Shown: positions 16,729-25,149, counted from the stretch's first letter. The stretch: 64,000 nucleotides of DNA from CAYJLF01 sp964371055 (GCA_964371055.1 CAYJLF010000008.1:124001-188000), one strand, 5' to 3'. Notes: a model not told the origin generated them from the letters alone. Made by a program: numbers and translations.

Positions 16729-17489
16729 AATCCGGGGGAGAGATGCTGATTGCCGGGAACTGGAAGATGTACCGGACCCGCGCCGAAGGAGTGGCGCTCG
16801 CGGACGAGCTTCGCCAGGGGGTGGACGCTCTGCCTCCCGCGGTTCGCCTCGCCATCTTCCCTCCTTTCACCGCGCTCGCGGCCGTCGCGGAACGGTGTCG
16901 CGGGACCCGCATCGAGGTCGGCGCCCAGAATGTCCATCCCGCGGCGGAGGGGGCGTTCACCGGGGAGATCTCGCCGCCGATGCTCCTCGAGGCCGGCGCG
17001 ACATCGGTGCTGATCGGCCACTCGGAACGGCGCGCGCACTTCGGCGAGCGGGATGCGTGGCTGGCGGAGAAGGTGCGGAGCGCGCTCGACCACGGGTTGG
17101 CCCCGGTCTTCTGTCTGGGAGAAAGCCTGGAGGAACGGGAGGCGGGCCGGGCGGAGGAGGTGATCGGCCGGCAGGTGCGTCTCGGCCTCGGCGCGTTGTC
17201 GGGAGAGGACCTCGGGCGTCTCGTCATCGCCTACGAGCCGGTCTGGGCGATCGGAACGGGGCGCACCGCCACGCCCGACCAGGCCCGAGAGGCTCATCGT
17301 TTTCTGCGGGAGTGTCTGCGCGAAGCGTGGGGCGATTCCGCGGACGGCGTGCCGCTCCTCTACGGTGGGAGCGTCAAGCCCGGCAATGCGGCCGAGCTCC
17401 TGGCCCAGCCGGAGGTCGACGGCGTTCTCGTCGGAGGGGCCAGCCTCGATGCGGCCTCCTTCCTGGAGATCGCCGGAGCGGCCTCCTGA
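16725..17489 (+). CDS. tpiA: Triosephosphate isomerase
   Basis: Interconverts dihydroxyacetone phosphate and glyceraldehyde 3-phosphate. The 254-residue length fits a monomer of the TIM barrel. Active-site residues are visible: Lys in AGNWKMYR, His in IGHSERR, Glu in YEPVWAIGTG, and the phosphate-binding LYGGSVKPGN. Start choice is open: ATG 16725 overlaps the pgk stop (ATGA), while ATG 16743 is directly preceded by GGGGGAG and would leave only four residues before the conserved GNWKM. The first is taken here on coupling grounds. Confidence 0.96.
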   Translation: MKSGGEMLIAGNWKMYRTRAEGVALADELRQGVDALPPAVRLAIFPPFTALAAVAERCRGTRIEVGAQNVHPAAEGAFTGEISPPMLLEAGATSVLIGHSERRAHFGERDAWLAEKVRSALDHGLAPVFCLGESLEEREAGRAEEVIGRQVRLGLGALSGEDLGRLVIAYEPVWAIGTGRTATPDQAREAHRFLRECLREAWGDSADGVPLLYGGSVKPGNAAELLAQPEVDGVLVGGASLDAASFLEIAGAAS

Positions 17490-17508
17490 AGTGGGGGCAA
17501 CTTCCGCC

Positions 17509-17538
17509 TTGACGGATCGCGAAGTCGGCTGGTAGCCT
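17509..17538 (+). promoter_or_regulatory. Sigma-70-type promoter, TTGACG-N18-TAGCCT
   Basis: TTGACG (17509-17514) and TAGCCT (17533-17538) lie in the tpiA-secG gap and could serve secG and the tRNA-Leu gene just behind it. Confidence 0.65.
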
Positions 17539-17577
17539 CACAGCTTGCATGCGTGGAGCTTGGGGAGGTCCGAAACG

Positions 17578-17958
17578 ATGTATGTCGTCATCCTGATTCT
17601 GCATATTCTGGTCGCGGTCGTGCTGATGGCAGTCGTGCTGATGCAGTCCGGCAAGGGACGCGGACTGGCCGGCACGTTTGGCGGCGGCGGCAACCAGACT
17701 CTGTTCGGCGGACGCGGCGCGGTCGACTTCCTCGGCAAGGCGACGTGGGTGCTCGGCGGGCTCTTCATGCTCACGAGCCTGACGCTGGCGGTGCTCTCAT
17801 CGCACCGCGGCTCGGGTGGCGGCGCCGGCGGAAGCGTGATCCCCAAGGATCCCGTGCCGATGGGCGCGCCGGCGATCCCCGGTGCGACGACCCCGTCCGA
17901 GCCGGCTCCGATCCCGTCGGAGGGGGCCCCCGAGGCTCCGGCGCCGGGCGGAAACTGA
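17578..17958 (+). CDS. secG: Preprotein translocase subunit SecG
   Basis: Small non-essential subunit of the SecYEG channel that stimulates protein export. The 126 residues contain two membrane segments (about 2-22 and 54-74) joined by the Gly-rich family loop, with the signature VLMQSGKGRGLAGTFGGG. The Pro/Ala/Gly-rich tail of about 45 residues is typical of the family and variable. ATG 17578 has GGGGAGG nine bases upstream. pgk-tpiA-secG followed by a tRNA-Leu gene is a very common bacterial arrangement. Confidence 0.95.
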   Translation: MYVVILILHILVAVVLMAVVLMQSGKGRGLAGTFGGGGNQTLFGGRGAVDFLGKATWVLGGLFMLTSLTLAVLSSHRGSGGGAGGSVIPKDPVPMGAPAIPGATTPSEPAPIPSEGAPEAPAPGGN

Positions 17959-17978
17959 CACGCCCAACCGCGAGGCGA

Positions 17979-18063
17979 GCCGGGATGGTGGAATTGGCAG
18001 ACACGTACGTTTGAGGGGCGTATGGGGCGACCCGTGCGGGTTCAAGTCCCGCTCCCGGCACCA
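17979..18063 (+). tRNA. tRNA-Leu, anticodon GAG
   Basis: A class II tRNA of 85 bases with encoded CCA. Acceptor GCCGGGA pairs with TCCCGGC; the anticodon stem TACGT/GCGTA (one G-U pair) carries the loop TTGAGGG, so the anticodon is GAG, reading CUC and CUU. A long variable arm (TGGGGCGACCCGT) and T-arm GCGGG-TTCAAGT-CCCGC follow. Confidence 0.96.
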
Positions 18064-18070
18064 TCTTTCG

Positions 18071-18107
18071 ACCGGGCTTCGCGAAGGCGGAGCCCGGTTT
18101 CGCTTCT
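18071..18107 (+). terminator. Intrinsic terminator after tRNA-Leu
   Basis: ACCGGGCT (18071-18078) pairs perfectly with AGCCCGGT (18091-18098), loop of 12 bases, followed by TTCGCTTCTT. It starts eight bases after the tRNA 3' end. Confidence 0.75.
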
Positions 18108-18193
18108 TCCCCCGGTGCGGCGTCCGTTCTCCAGATCCTGACGCCGGCGGCCGATCTCCAAAGGGGCCGATCGAACGAGGAGAGAGAAGCGGG

Positions 18194-18580
18194 ATGACGA
18201 CGCACGGACGGATCCTGGTGATCGATGACGATCCCGAAGTCCGCTCGGTGCTGAGCGAGATGCTCGCGCTGGAGGGCTTTACGGTGACGACCGCGGGGAG
18301 CGGTCTGTCGGCCCTGGTGCGGGTGGGGCACGACCGGCCCGACTGTGTCGTCCTCGATCTCAAGCTCCAGGACATTTCCGGCTTCGAGGTCTACCGCGTG
18401 CTCCGCTCCGAACCGGAGTTCGGCCGGCTTCCGGTCCTCTTCATCTCCGGCGCTTACCATGACGAAGATTGGATCCGCAACCAGATCGGCACCGGACCTT
18501 TCGAGTACCTGCCGAAACCGGTCGAACTCGAGGCACTCATCGCCTCGATCGCCAGGCTCCTCTCGCCGGCGAAGGGCTGA
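18194..18580 (+). CDS. Single-domain response regulator (receiver only)
   Basis: A 128-residue CheY-like receiver with no output domain. Acidic pocket IDDD at residues 10-13, phospho-acceptor Asp55 in VVLDLKL, Ser in place of the usual Thr (FISGAY), and the conserved Lys in YLPKPVE. Single receivers usually act in phosphorelays or by protein-protein contact. It is not directly joined to the histidine kinase that starts 130 bases downstream, but may be its partner. ATG 18194 follows GAGGAGAGAG. Nothing recognisable lies in the 18108-18193 or 18581-18710 gaps apart from a -10-like TAGGCT at 18678. Confidence 0.88.
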   Translation: MTTHGRILVIDDDPEVRSVLSEMLALEGFTVTTAGSGLSALVRVGHDRPDCVVLDLKLQDISGFEVYRVLRSEPEFGRLPVLFISGAYHDEDWIRNQIGTGPFEYLPKPVELEALIASIARLLSPAKG

Positions 18581-18710
18581 GTCCCGGGGGCTCGGCCGGC
18601 CGGGCGAGCCTGGATGAAGGAGGGGCCCGGACCGCTCCCCAGCCTCCTTTCCCGGTGCCGGATCGGTCACCCGATGCTAGGCTGCGGTCGGGGAAGGAGA
18701 TCACCGCGGC

Positions 18711-20231
18711 ATGCTGGGAGACGGTCAGACCCGCCCTCCGAAGCCGGCCCCCGGGGGGCGCGTCCTGCCCGGGTGGCTGTTCGGCATCCGGGCTCGGATC
18801 TTCCTCGCCGTGGTTCTCTCGAGCGCCGTTCTGCTCGCCGCGACGGCGCTGCTGATCGAACACCAGGCGCGACAGGAACTGGAGAACGAACTGGCGCTGC
18901 GACTCCAGGCGGTGGGAAGCGCCGCGATCCAGCTTCTGGGGCCGGGTCTCGCCCCGGCTTTGATCCGCCTCGGCCCCGGGCTCGACTCCTCACCCTTCTA
19001 CCGCGACCGGCGACAGGCCCTTCTGCAGCTGCGCGAGCAGACCGGCGTGCGGCGCATCTTCGTGGCCGATTCGACGGGGCGCTCGTTCGTCGACACCGAC
19101 CCGCGCGTGGCGGTGGGTGCGCCCCTCACCCAGCTCAGGACCGATCGGATGGAGATGCGCACGGTCCTGACCGGGCGCGCCGCCGCCGCGCCGCTCTTCA
19201 CGGATGAGTCGGGCGTCGATCGCAAGTCCGCCTACGTCCCCTGGCGACAGGGCGAGACCGTGATCGCCCTGGTGGGAGTGGAGGCCGACGCGACTTTTCT
19301 CCGGGCGGTGCGCGCGCTGCGCTTCCGCGTGGTGGCGATCGGGGCGGTCGGCATCGGCCTGGCCTTTCTGCTCGCGGTGGCGGTGGCCCGGGGCCTCACG
19401 CGCCCGATCCGCCTTCTGGTCGATTGGGCGCGGTCGTTCGGGGCGGGCAACCTGTCGGCGCCGGTTCCGGCGCGCGGCCGGGACGAGATCGCCTTTTTGG
19501 GAACCACCCTGGAACAGATGCGCATCGACCTGGAGGCGCGCGATCGCGAGCAGCGTGCGATGGTCGCGGGCGTCGCGCACGAGATCCGCAATCCTCTCGG
19601 CGGACTCCGTCTCTCGGCGGAGCTGCTCGAATCGGAGGGGAGCGAGAACGCGTCCAACCGCGCGCGCCTCGCGCGGATGCTCCGCGAAATCGACCGTCTC
19701 GGTGCGATCGTCGAGGAGTTCCTTCTCTTCGCCCGGCCGGCGGCGCCCGAGCCGTGCGAGGTCGACGTGAAGGAGGTGATCGATGAGCTCATCGAGTGGG
19801 TTCTGCCCACGGTCGCCCCGCGCGGCGTTCGGTTCGGGGTGCCGGCGGCCGCGACCGGGGGGAAGCGGGTGGTGTGGTGCGACCCGAATCACCTGCGCCA
19901 GATCCTGCGCAACCTGATGCAGAATGCCGTCGATGCCAGTCCCGACGGCGGGACGGTCTTCCTGCGGACGGAGAGGGACGAAGCCAGGGTGCGGATCGTG
20001 GTGGAGGACGAGGGCCCCGGCATTCCAGCTTCGACGCAGGATCGGCTCTTCGAACCGTTTTACACGACCAAGCCGACCGGCGCCGGCTTGGGTCTGCCGA
20101 TCGTGCGAAGGCTGGCCCGCGCCAACGGCGGGGCGGTCGAACTGGCTTCGGGCGAGGCCCGGGGGGCGCGTTTCATCGTGAGTCTGCCGTCCGCTCCGGC
20201 GGCGGGGCGAGAGTGGGGAGGCGGGGGATGA
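18711..20231 (+). CDS. Membrane sensor histidine kinase (HAMP-HisKA-HATPase)
   Basis: A 506-residue sensor. One membrane segment lies at about 28-48 and a second at about 205-228, flanking a periplasmic region of roughly 150 residues with PAS/Cache-like content (GVRRIFVADSTGRSFVDTDP). A HAMP linker then precedes the HisKA box VAGVAHEIRNPLGG with phospho-acceptor His290. The ATP-binding domain follows with N-box LMQNAVDASPDGG, G1 DEGPGIP, and G2 GAGLGLPIVRRLA. It overlaps the NtrC-type regulator gene (ATGA), which is very probably its cognate partner. The ATG has GGAAGGAG upstream. Confidence 0.93.
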   Translation: MLGDGQTRPPKPAPGGRVLPGWLFGIRARIFLAVVLSSAVLLAATALLIEHQARQELENELALRLQAVGSAAIQLLGPGLAPALIRLGPGLDSSPFYRDRRQALLQLREQTGVRRIFVADSTGRSFVDTDPRVAVGAPLTQLRTDRMEMRTVLTGRAAAAPLFTDESGVDRKSAYVPWRQGETVIALVGVEADATFLRAVRALRFRVVAIGAVGIGLAFLLAVAVARGLTRPIRLLVDWARSFGAGNLSAPVPARGRDEIAFLGTTLEQMRIDLEARDREQRAMVAGVAHEIRNPLGGLRLSAELLESEGSENASNRARLARMLREIDRLGAIVEEFLLFARPAAPEPCEVDVKEVIDELIEWVLPTVAPRGVRFGVPAAATGGKRVVWCDPNHLRQILRNLMQNAVDASPDGGTVFLRTERDEARVRIVVEDEGPGIPASTQDRLFEPFYTTKPTGAGLGLPIVRRLARANGGAVELASGEARGARFIVSLPSAPAAGREWGGGG

Positions 20232-21625
20232 TGCGAGTGCTGGTGGTCGAAGACCAGGAATCGCTCCGCGCCGGAATCGTCGAGGTTCTGGCGCGCATGG
20301 GGCTGCCGGTGGAAGGGTGCGGCAGCGTGGCGGACGGGCTCTGCGTCTTCGACCGGGACCCGGCCGACCTGGTCCTGACCGACCTCCGACTCGAGACTCC
20401 CGATGGAGGGATGGAGGTCCTGCGCCACGTTCGCGGGCGTTCGCCGCGCAGCGAGGTGTTGATCATGACCGCTTACGCCACCGTCGACCTCGCGGTGGAG
20501 GCGATGCGGGCCGGGGCGTTCGATTTCCTCGTCAAGCCGTTCGCCATGGCCCAACTGCAGGAGAAGGTCCGGCGCGTCCTCTCGGTGCTGGAGGAGCGGC
20601 GCCTCCTGGAGCGCGAGCGCGACCGGTCGGCGCTGCTGCACGACGAGGTCGAAGCAATCTTCGACGAGGGACGGCTGATCGGGAGGAGCGATCGGATGGT
20701 CGAGCTCTTCCGGCAGATCGAGAAGGTGGCGGCGACGCCCAGTTCGGTCCTGATCCTGGGAGAGAGCGGCACCGGCAAGGAGGTGGTGGCGCGCGCCATC
20801 CACCGGCGGAGCGGCCGCCGCGACGGCCCCTTCGTCAAGGTGAACTGCGGCGCGCTGGCGGAGGGGGTGCTGGAGAGCGAGCTCTTCGGTCACGAGCGGG
20901 GTGCTTTTACCGGCGCCGTGCGCCAGCGGCGCGGCCGGTTCGAACTCGCCGACGGCGGGACGATCCTGCTCGACGAAATCGGCGAGATCACTCCGGCCCT
21001 GCAGGTGAAGCTCCTGCGGGTGCTGCAGGAACGGAGCTTCGAACGGGTGGGGGGAGAGGAGACTCTCCAGGTCGATGTGCGCGTCCTGGCCGCCACGCAC
21101 CATGATCTGCGCGCGGGAGTGAGCGAGGGACGCTTTCGCGAGGATCTCTACTACCGGCTCTTCGTCATTCCGCTCGAGGTGCCGCCGCTGCGCGCCCGGC
21201 GCGGGGATATCCCGCTTCTGGCCGAGCACTTCCTGACGAGGCTCTGCCTCGAGATGGGCCGCCCGCCGGCCGCATTGTCCGCCGACGCGCTGGGACTCCT
21301 CAAGGTCTACGACTGGCCGGGCAACGTGCGGGAGCTGGAGAATGTCCTGGAGCGGGCCCTCGTGCTCTGCGAGGGAGGAGAGATCACCCCCGCGGACCTG
21401 CCGTTCCGCGCGCCGGCCGGCAGCCACGCCGGGCTCATCCTGCCGGAGGAAATCGTTCCGCTGCGTGAGGCGGTCGAAGAGCTGGAGCGGGCCCTGATCA
21501 CCCGCGCGCTGGCGGAAGCCGGCGGAGTCAAGGCGGAGGCGGCCCGCCTGCTCGATCTGAAGGAGAGTGCGCTCTACTACAAGCTGGAGAAGTACGGACT
21601 GATCCCCGAACGGGATCAGGCGTAG
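20228..21625 (+). CDS. NtrC-family sigma-54-dependent response regulator
   Basis: A 465-residue transcription activator of sigma-54 promoters. The receiver domain spans 1-120, with phospho-acceptor Asp52 in LVLTDLRL. The AAA+ domain (about 150-390) has Walker A GESGTGKEV, the sigma-54 contact loop GAFTGA and Walker B GGTILLDEIGEI. The C-terminal Fis-type helix-turn-helix is EAARLLDLKESALYYKLEKYGL in two halves. It starts at ATG 20228 overlapping the kinase stop; ATG 20231 is equally possible. The presence of an intact GAFTGA means at least one sigma-54 promoter must exist in this genome; a good candidate lies at 23942. Confidence 0.95.
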   Translation: MMRVLVVEDQESLRAGIVEVLARMGLPVEGCGSVADGLCVFDRDPADLVLTDLRLETPDGGMEVLRHVRGRSPRSEVLIMTAYATVDLAVEAMRAGAFDFLVKPFAMAQLQEKVRRVLSVLEERRLLERERDRSALLHDEVEAIFDEGRLIGRSDRMVELFRQIEKVAATPSSVLILGESGTGKEVVARAIHRRSGRRDGPFVKVNCGALAEGVLESELFGHERGAFTGAVRQRRGRFELADGGTILLDEIGEITPALQVKLLRVLQERSFERVGGEETLQVDVRVLAATHHDLRAGVSEGRFREDLYYRLFVIPLEVPPLRARRGDIPLLAEHFLTRLCLEMGRPPAALSADALGLLKVYDWPGNVRELENVLERALVLCEGGEITPADLPFRAPAGSHAGLILPEEIVPLREAVEELERALITRALAEAGGVKAEAARLLDLKESALYYKLEKYGLIPERDQA

Positions 21626-21632
21626 CGGGTCG

Positions 21633-22631
21633 ATGTCGGGACGCCGGCCGCCATTCCTGATCACGCCCATCCTCGGAGCGTGCCTTCTCGCCGCGTCGTG
21701 GCCCATCCTGGGGCGTTGGAGCGGCGGGGGACCCGGGGGGGGCGAGGCGCGGGCCGACGTGGTCGAAGACGCGCTCCGTTGCCTCGAACGGCAGGCCGAG
21801 GGGGAAAGACGGCGCGAGCGCCTCCTTCTCCAGGCCGATTCGCTGGGTGGCCGGATCGAGGACGCGCAGTCGGGCGGACGGAGCGCCCCCGGTTCGCTCC
21901 TGCGCCGGGCGGAGAGGCTGCAACGCGAGGCGCTCGACCTCGAGCTCGAGCTCTTGGTGCAGCGGCAGGGATGCCGCGAGGAGACCGCGCGTGCGATCGC
22001 GTTCTGTGATTCCAGCCTGCGCCGGCTGGAGGTCGACCTCGGAGGCGGGGGCGGTGACCCCGGACGCGCCCGCGATCTGCTGCGGCTTCGTGCGGCGCGC
22101 GATCGGCTGGAGGCGCAGTCCGCGCCGGTGGCCTCGCTCGGCTATCCTCTGCTGCCGCCGGACAGCCTCGACACGCAGGAGAGCCTGCGGGCGAAGCTGC
22201 TCTATCATGACGACCTGCGCGATCATCTCGGGGGGCTTCTGCGCCGCCTCGATGTCCGCCGGGATCAGGTCGCGGAGGAGAGGCGGACTTTGATCGAGGC
22301 GCGGCGCTTCGTGGACGATCTCAGCTTTCTGGACGAAGGCGGACGGGTCGCGCCGCGCGGTGATCGCGCGCTCCCCTCCGCGCCGAATGGTTCCCCGGCC
22401 CCGGAGCCGGGCCTGGCCGGCCGTCAGGCGGTTCCGTCCGGACCCGGGACGGTCGGGGGGCAGATCGAGCTGGTGTTGGGCTGGGCGCCGACCAGCGCCG
22501 AGGAATCGGACCGGTTGCTGGCGGCGCTCGACGGATTCCGAACGGAGATCCGCCGGGAGATCGACCTGGTTCTACGCACGAGGGAGGCGATCCTTGCCAG
22601 GATCCTGCCGGATGCCGGGACGCCCCGCTAA
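21633..22631 (+). CDS. Exported coiled-coil protein, function unknown
   Basis: A 332-residue protein not recognised as any family. The N-terminal 35 residues are hydrophobic with a basic start (MSGRRPPFLITPILGACLL), so it is probably exported or membrane-anchored. Residues about 45-240 are almost entirely Arg/Glu/Leu-rich helices with heptad spacing, as in coiled coils. A Gly/Pro-rich break follows at about 250-275, then a short helix. It begins seven bases after the NtrC-type gene, so it belongs to the same operon, and its end overlaps the barrel gene by 20 bases. A periplasmic spacer or adaptor role is possible but unproven. Confidence 0.6.
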   Translation: MSGRRPPFLITPILGACLLAASWPILGRWSGGGPGGGEARADVVEDALRCLERQAEGERRRERLLLQADSLGGRIEDAQSGGRSAPGSLLRRAERLQREALDLELELLVQRQGCREETARAIAFCDSSLRRLEVDLGGGGGDPGRARDLLRLRAARDRLEAQSAPVASLGYPLLPPDSLDTQESLRAKLLYHDDLRDHLGGLLRRLDVRRDQVAEERRTLIEARRFVDDLSFLDEGGRVAPRGDRALPSAPNGSPAPEPGLAGRQAVPSGPGTVGGQIELVLGWAPTSAEESDRLLAALDGFRTEIRREIDLVLRTREAILARILPDAGTPR

Positions 22632-23811
22632 CCCGGGCGTCCGCCGACGCCGGGTGATCGCGGCGGCGTCGATCGCCGCGGCGGCCCTCGCGGGGATGCT
22701 GCTCCCCGCGCGGCTGGTGTCCCGGGGCGACGGCCCCGGCTCCTCGTGGCGCGCCTCCGAGGCGCGGGCGGCCGAGATCGAGACCGGCCTGCGCGTTCGC
22801 GAGGGAGGAGGCTATGACAGCAACCTGTTCGAGCTCGTAGACGCCAAAGATCGCGAGGGAGACCTGTTCCTCCGACGGCAGGCCGACGCGGAGCTGACCG
22901 TGCGCGGGCTCCTTCCGGCGGGCCGCCTGAGTGGGGCCGTGCGCGGGCTCGTCGAGCAGTACGGGCGGTTTCCCGCGGAGGACCGTCGTCAGGGGGAGGT
23001 GACCCTGGCCTGGAGCGCGGCCCAGCCTCGACTCCGTCGCCGCGTGTCGATCGACGGTGGCCTCCGCGGCCGCGACTACCCCGACTCCGCCTTGCGCACG
23101 CACTGGCAGGCCTGGGGCCGGCTCACCGGAGCCGTTCCGGTCGGACCGGTCGGAAGTCTGGTCGGGCGTTGCCACCTGTGGACGCTCGACTTCCGCCGGA
23201 CCGCGCGCCGGGATCGCAGCGGCGCGAGCTTCGATCTGGCTTACGAACACCCGGTGGGACGGCGGTGGATCGCCACCGGAGGCCTGGAGCTCGGCACCTC
23301 GAACCACGGGTACCCGTCGTTGCGCTTGGAGGCGGACGGAGAGAGCCCGAATCGTGCCCTTGTCTACGGACGCGACCGCGAGGACCGCGCCCGATTCCTT
23401 CACCTCGGACTGCGGAGGGCGGGGCGGCTATTGGCGCAGGCGCAATATGGCTATCGAACGCAACGGTCCAACTCGGTCGACGGGAGGTACGACCGCCACG
23501 AGGTCTCCTGGCTCCTCGCCCGCCCTCTCTGGGGTGGCGTCACCGGGCAGTTTCTCGGGCATGTCGGCTGGACGCGCTACACCGACCCTTCCCTGGAGGA
23601 GTTCGACATCACGCGCGTCGGCGAGGTGGAGGCGGGGGAGGAGGACAATACGATCGCCCTGCGCCTCTCCCGCCGCCTGCTCCCCTCCCTCTCGGCGGAC
23701 CTGCGGGTGGCCTGGTATCGGAACGAGTCGGCCGTCGTGGGGGAGTACTACGACAAGGCAGTTCCATCGGCTGGGATCACCTGGGGGTGGGGCTCGGGCT
23801 CAGACTTCTGA
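22612..23811 (+). CDS. Outer-membrane beta-barrel protein, function unknown
   Basis: A 399-residue exported protein. A basic N-terminus and a hydrophobic segment (VIAAASIAAAALAGMLLPA) are followed by a string of short amphipathic strands (GLRVREGGGYDSNLFEL, LRRRVSIDGGLRGRDY, LLAQAQYGYRTQRS), ending GWGSGSDF. The GYDSNLFEL-type opening is common in porin-like barrels associated with surface polysaccharide or biofilm loci. There is no enzyme motif. The ATG at 22612 lies inside the preceding gene, consistent with coupled translation. It is the last gene of the kinase/NtrC operon. Confidence 0.55.
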   Translation: MPGRPANPGVRRRRVIAAASIAAAALAGMLLPARLVSRGDGPGSSWRASEARAAEIETGLRVREGGGYDSNLFELVDAKDREGDLFLRRQADAELTVRGLLPAGRLSGAVRGLVEQYGRFPAEDRRQGEVTLAWSAAQPRLRRRVSIDGGLRGRDYPDSALRTHWQAWGRLTGAVPVGPVGSLVGRCHLWTLDFRRTARRDRSGASFDLAYEHPVGRRWIATGGLELGTSNHGYPSLRLEADGESPNRALVYGRDREDRARFLHLGLRRAGRLLAQAQYGYRTQRSNSVDGRYDRHEVSWLLARPLWGGVTGQFLGHVGWTRYTDPSLEEFDITRVGEVEAGEEDNTIALRLSRRLLPSLSADLRVAWYRNESAVVGEYYDKAVPSAGITWGWGSGSDF

Positions 23812-23941
23812 GGAGGCCAGGCCCGGATCCACGGATTTCCGAGGCTCTGGCTTGGAGAGACCCCAGACCGGGAGAGGGTGCGAGTGCGATAACTTACTGT
23901 GATGGAATGTGATCGTGTTTTTCCCGCCGATTCGCTCCTCC

Positions 23942-23957
23942 TGGTACGGTTCTGGCA
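23942..23957 (+). promoter_or_regulatory. Sigma-54-type (-24/-12) promoter
   Basis: TGGTACGGTTCTGGCA has GG (23943-23944), exactly ten bases, then GC (23955-23956), and differs from the consensus TGGCACG-N4-TTGCA at two positions. Transcription would begin near 23968, just before ATG 23979. About 110 bases upstream of that, TCTGG (23846-23850) and CCAGA (23863-23867) form an inverted repeat that could be an activator site. Confidence 0.6.
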
Positions 23958-23978
23958 GTGGTGTCCCCGGGTGAAGCC

Positions 23979-24830
23979 ATGAAGAACCTCCTCCTCAACC
24001 TTACCGTTTGCCTCCTGGTGGCCGCTGCGGGCTGCGGCCGGGATCACGCGACGGATCCCACGCCGCAGGGTGTCACTTGGACGCAGGTGAGGCTGGTTGA
24101 CGCGACGGGCGGGCCGGAAGGATCGGTTTCCGATCTCTCCGTCCTGCCTGTCGGCGCTCTCACCCTCCTCGATGGCCGGGGGAATGCGGTGTCGTCACAG
24201 GGCCTCCTCGCGGATGGGAACCTGGAGACGCTCATCCGCCTCGTCGACGCCCTTCCCCCCCATTCTTACGCTCCCGCCGAACCCTGCCCGTCCGAGCGGT
24301 TCACGCTCACGGTGGCGCGCGGGGACCGGGAGTTCAGCTACCAATCCGGGGCCGGTGACCCGGATCTTCCGGTCGAGGTCGCGGACCTGGTGGAGTTTCT
24401 GCGGCGCCTGACGGAGCAGGCTCTCGAGCCGTTCCATAAGGCCGTGCCGGTGCAGATCGTTCTGGCCGGAACCTCCAGCGCGATTCGCGGGGCCGAACTG
24501 GTGACGATCCGCAGCCAGGATGCGCTCGCTGCGTTGTTGCGCCGGCATGCGCCCGATCGGCCGGTGGCGACTCCCCGGATCGATTTCGCGCGGAAGATGG
24601 TCGTCGGGATGTTTCGGGGCGAGTGCCCCGCGGACGGTTACCTGCTCGAGTCCGAAGGAGCGGGGCTGACCGAGAGCGGCCGCCTCCGGGTCAGGTTCCG
24701 GAGCTACGAGCCGGGCCCGTCGTGCCATCCGCAAACGGGGCCGACTCAGCCGTTCGTCCTGGTCGCGGTCGACCGGGTCGGTGACGACTTCGTGACCGAG
24801 ACGGCGATCGAAGAGGTGGATTGTGAGTAG
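23979..24830 (+). CDS. Lipoprotein with PrcB-type C-terminal domain
   Basis: A 283-residue predicted lipoprotein: MKNLLLNLTVCLLVAAAGC ends in a good lipobox (AAAGC). The C-terminal segment from about residue 200 (RIDFARKMVVGMFRGECPADGY, LRVRFRSYEPGPSC, QPFVLVAVDR in separate strands) resembles the PrcB_C domain, named for the regulator of the Treponema PrcA protease complex. The middle region (about 40-190) is not recognised. Start ATG 23979 is preferred over GTG 23958 because the latter lies upstream of the predicted sigma-54 start point. It is a single-gene unit likely controlled by the adjacent NtrC-type system. Confidence 0.7.
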   Translation: MKNLLLNLTVCLLVAAAGCGRDHATDPTPQGVTWTQVRLVDATGGPEGSVSDLSVLPVGALTLLDGRGNAVSSQGLLADGNLETLIRLVDALPPHSYAPAEPCPSERFTLTVARGDREFSYQSGAGDPDLPVEVADLVEFLRRLTEQALEPFHKAVPVQIVLAGTSSAIRGAELVTIRSQDALAALLRRHAPDRPVATPRIDFARKMVVGMFRGECPADGYLLESEGAGLTESGRLRVRFRSYEPGPSCHPQTGPTQPFVLVAVDRVGDDFVTETAIEEVDCE

Positions 24831-25120
24831 GCCCGATCTGGCGCCCGGGGGTCGCATCGCGGCCGCTCCTCGGATCGAATTCGGTGTTCACGGGACGAAG
24901 GCGGAACGGCCGGCGTCCCAGGGTCTAGGCTGGAAGGCAGGTGGACAGCTTTGCGTCGGTGGGAGACCGCACGGGGGTGTCAACCGCTCCACACACTGAC
25001 TTGCACACTCAGGGGAGGAACCTTCCGGCCTGACCTCGTGCGCGGCTCCTTCGGGGGCCGCGCACTCATTTAACCAACTCGACGTCCGGGCGGATTCTCC
25101 ACCGGCAAAGGGACCGCCGC
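24831..25120 (+). other. Intergenic stretch with a -10-like box and a UUCG hairpin; possible small transcript
   Basis: About 460 bases separate the PrcB lipoprotein from scpA and I find no convincing gene in them. The notable elements are TAGGCT at 24926-24931 (same -10 as elsewhere but no good -35) and a stable hairpin at 25038-25065. A short RNA of about 130 bases between them is possible but unsupported by anything else. Confidence 0.25.
25038..25070 (+). terminator. Hairpin with UUCG tetraloop
   Basis: GTGCGCGGCTCC (25038-25049) folds on GGGGCCGCGCAC (25054-25065) around TTCG, 12 bp with one G-U pair, followed by TCATTT. It probably ends the lipoprotein transcript or an undetected small RNA. 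Confidence 0.6.
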
Positions 25121-25149
25121 TTGACTTATCCGCCAGCGGCCGGTAGGGT
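25121..25149 (+). promoter_or_regulatory. Sigma-70-type promoter, TTGACT-N17-TAGGGT
   Basis: TTGACT (25121-25126) and TAGGGT (25144-25149) precede the scpA-scpB-rluB-aroA-cmk-plsC run; the leader would be about 135 bases. Confidence 0.65.

Noticed and set aside
23958..23978. GTG 23958 as start of the PrcB lipoprotein
   Set aside because: It lies inside or upstream of the predicted sigma-54 promoter start point, and the shorter form gives a cleaner lipoprotein signal.
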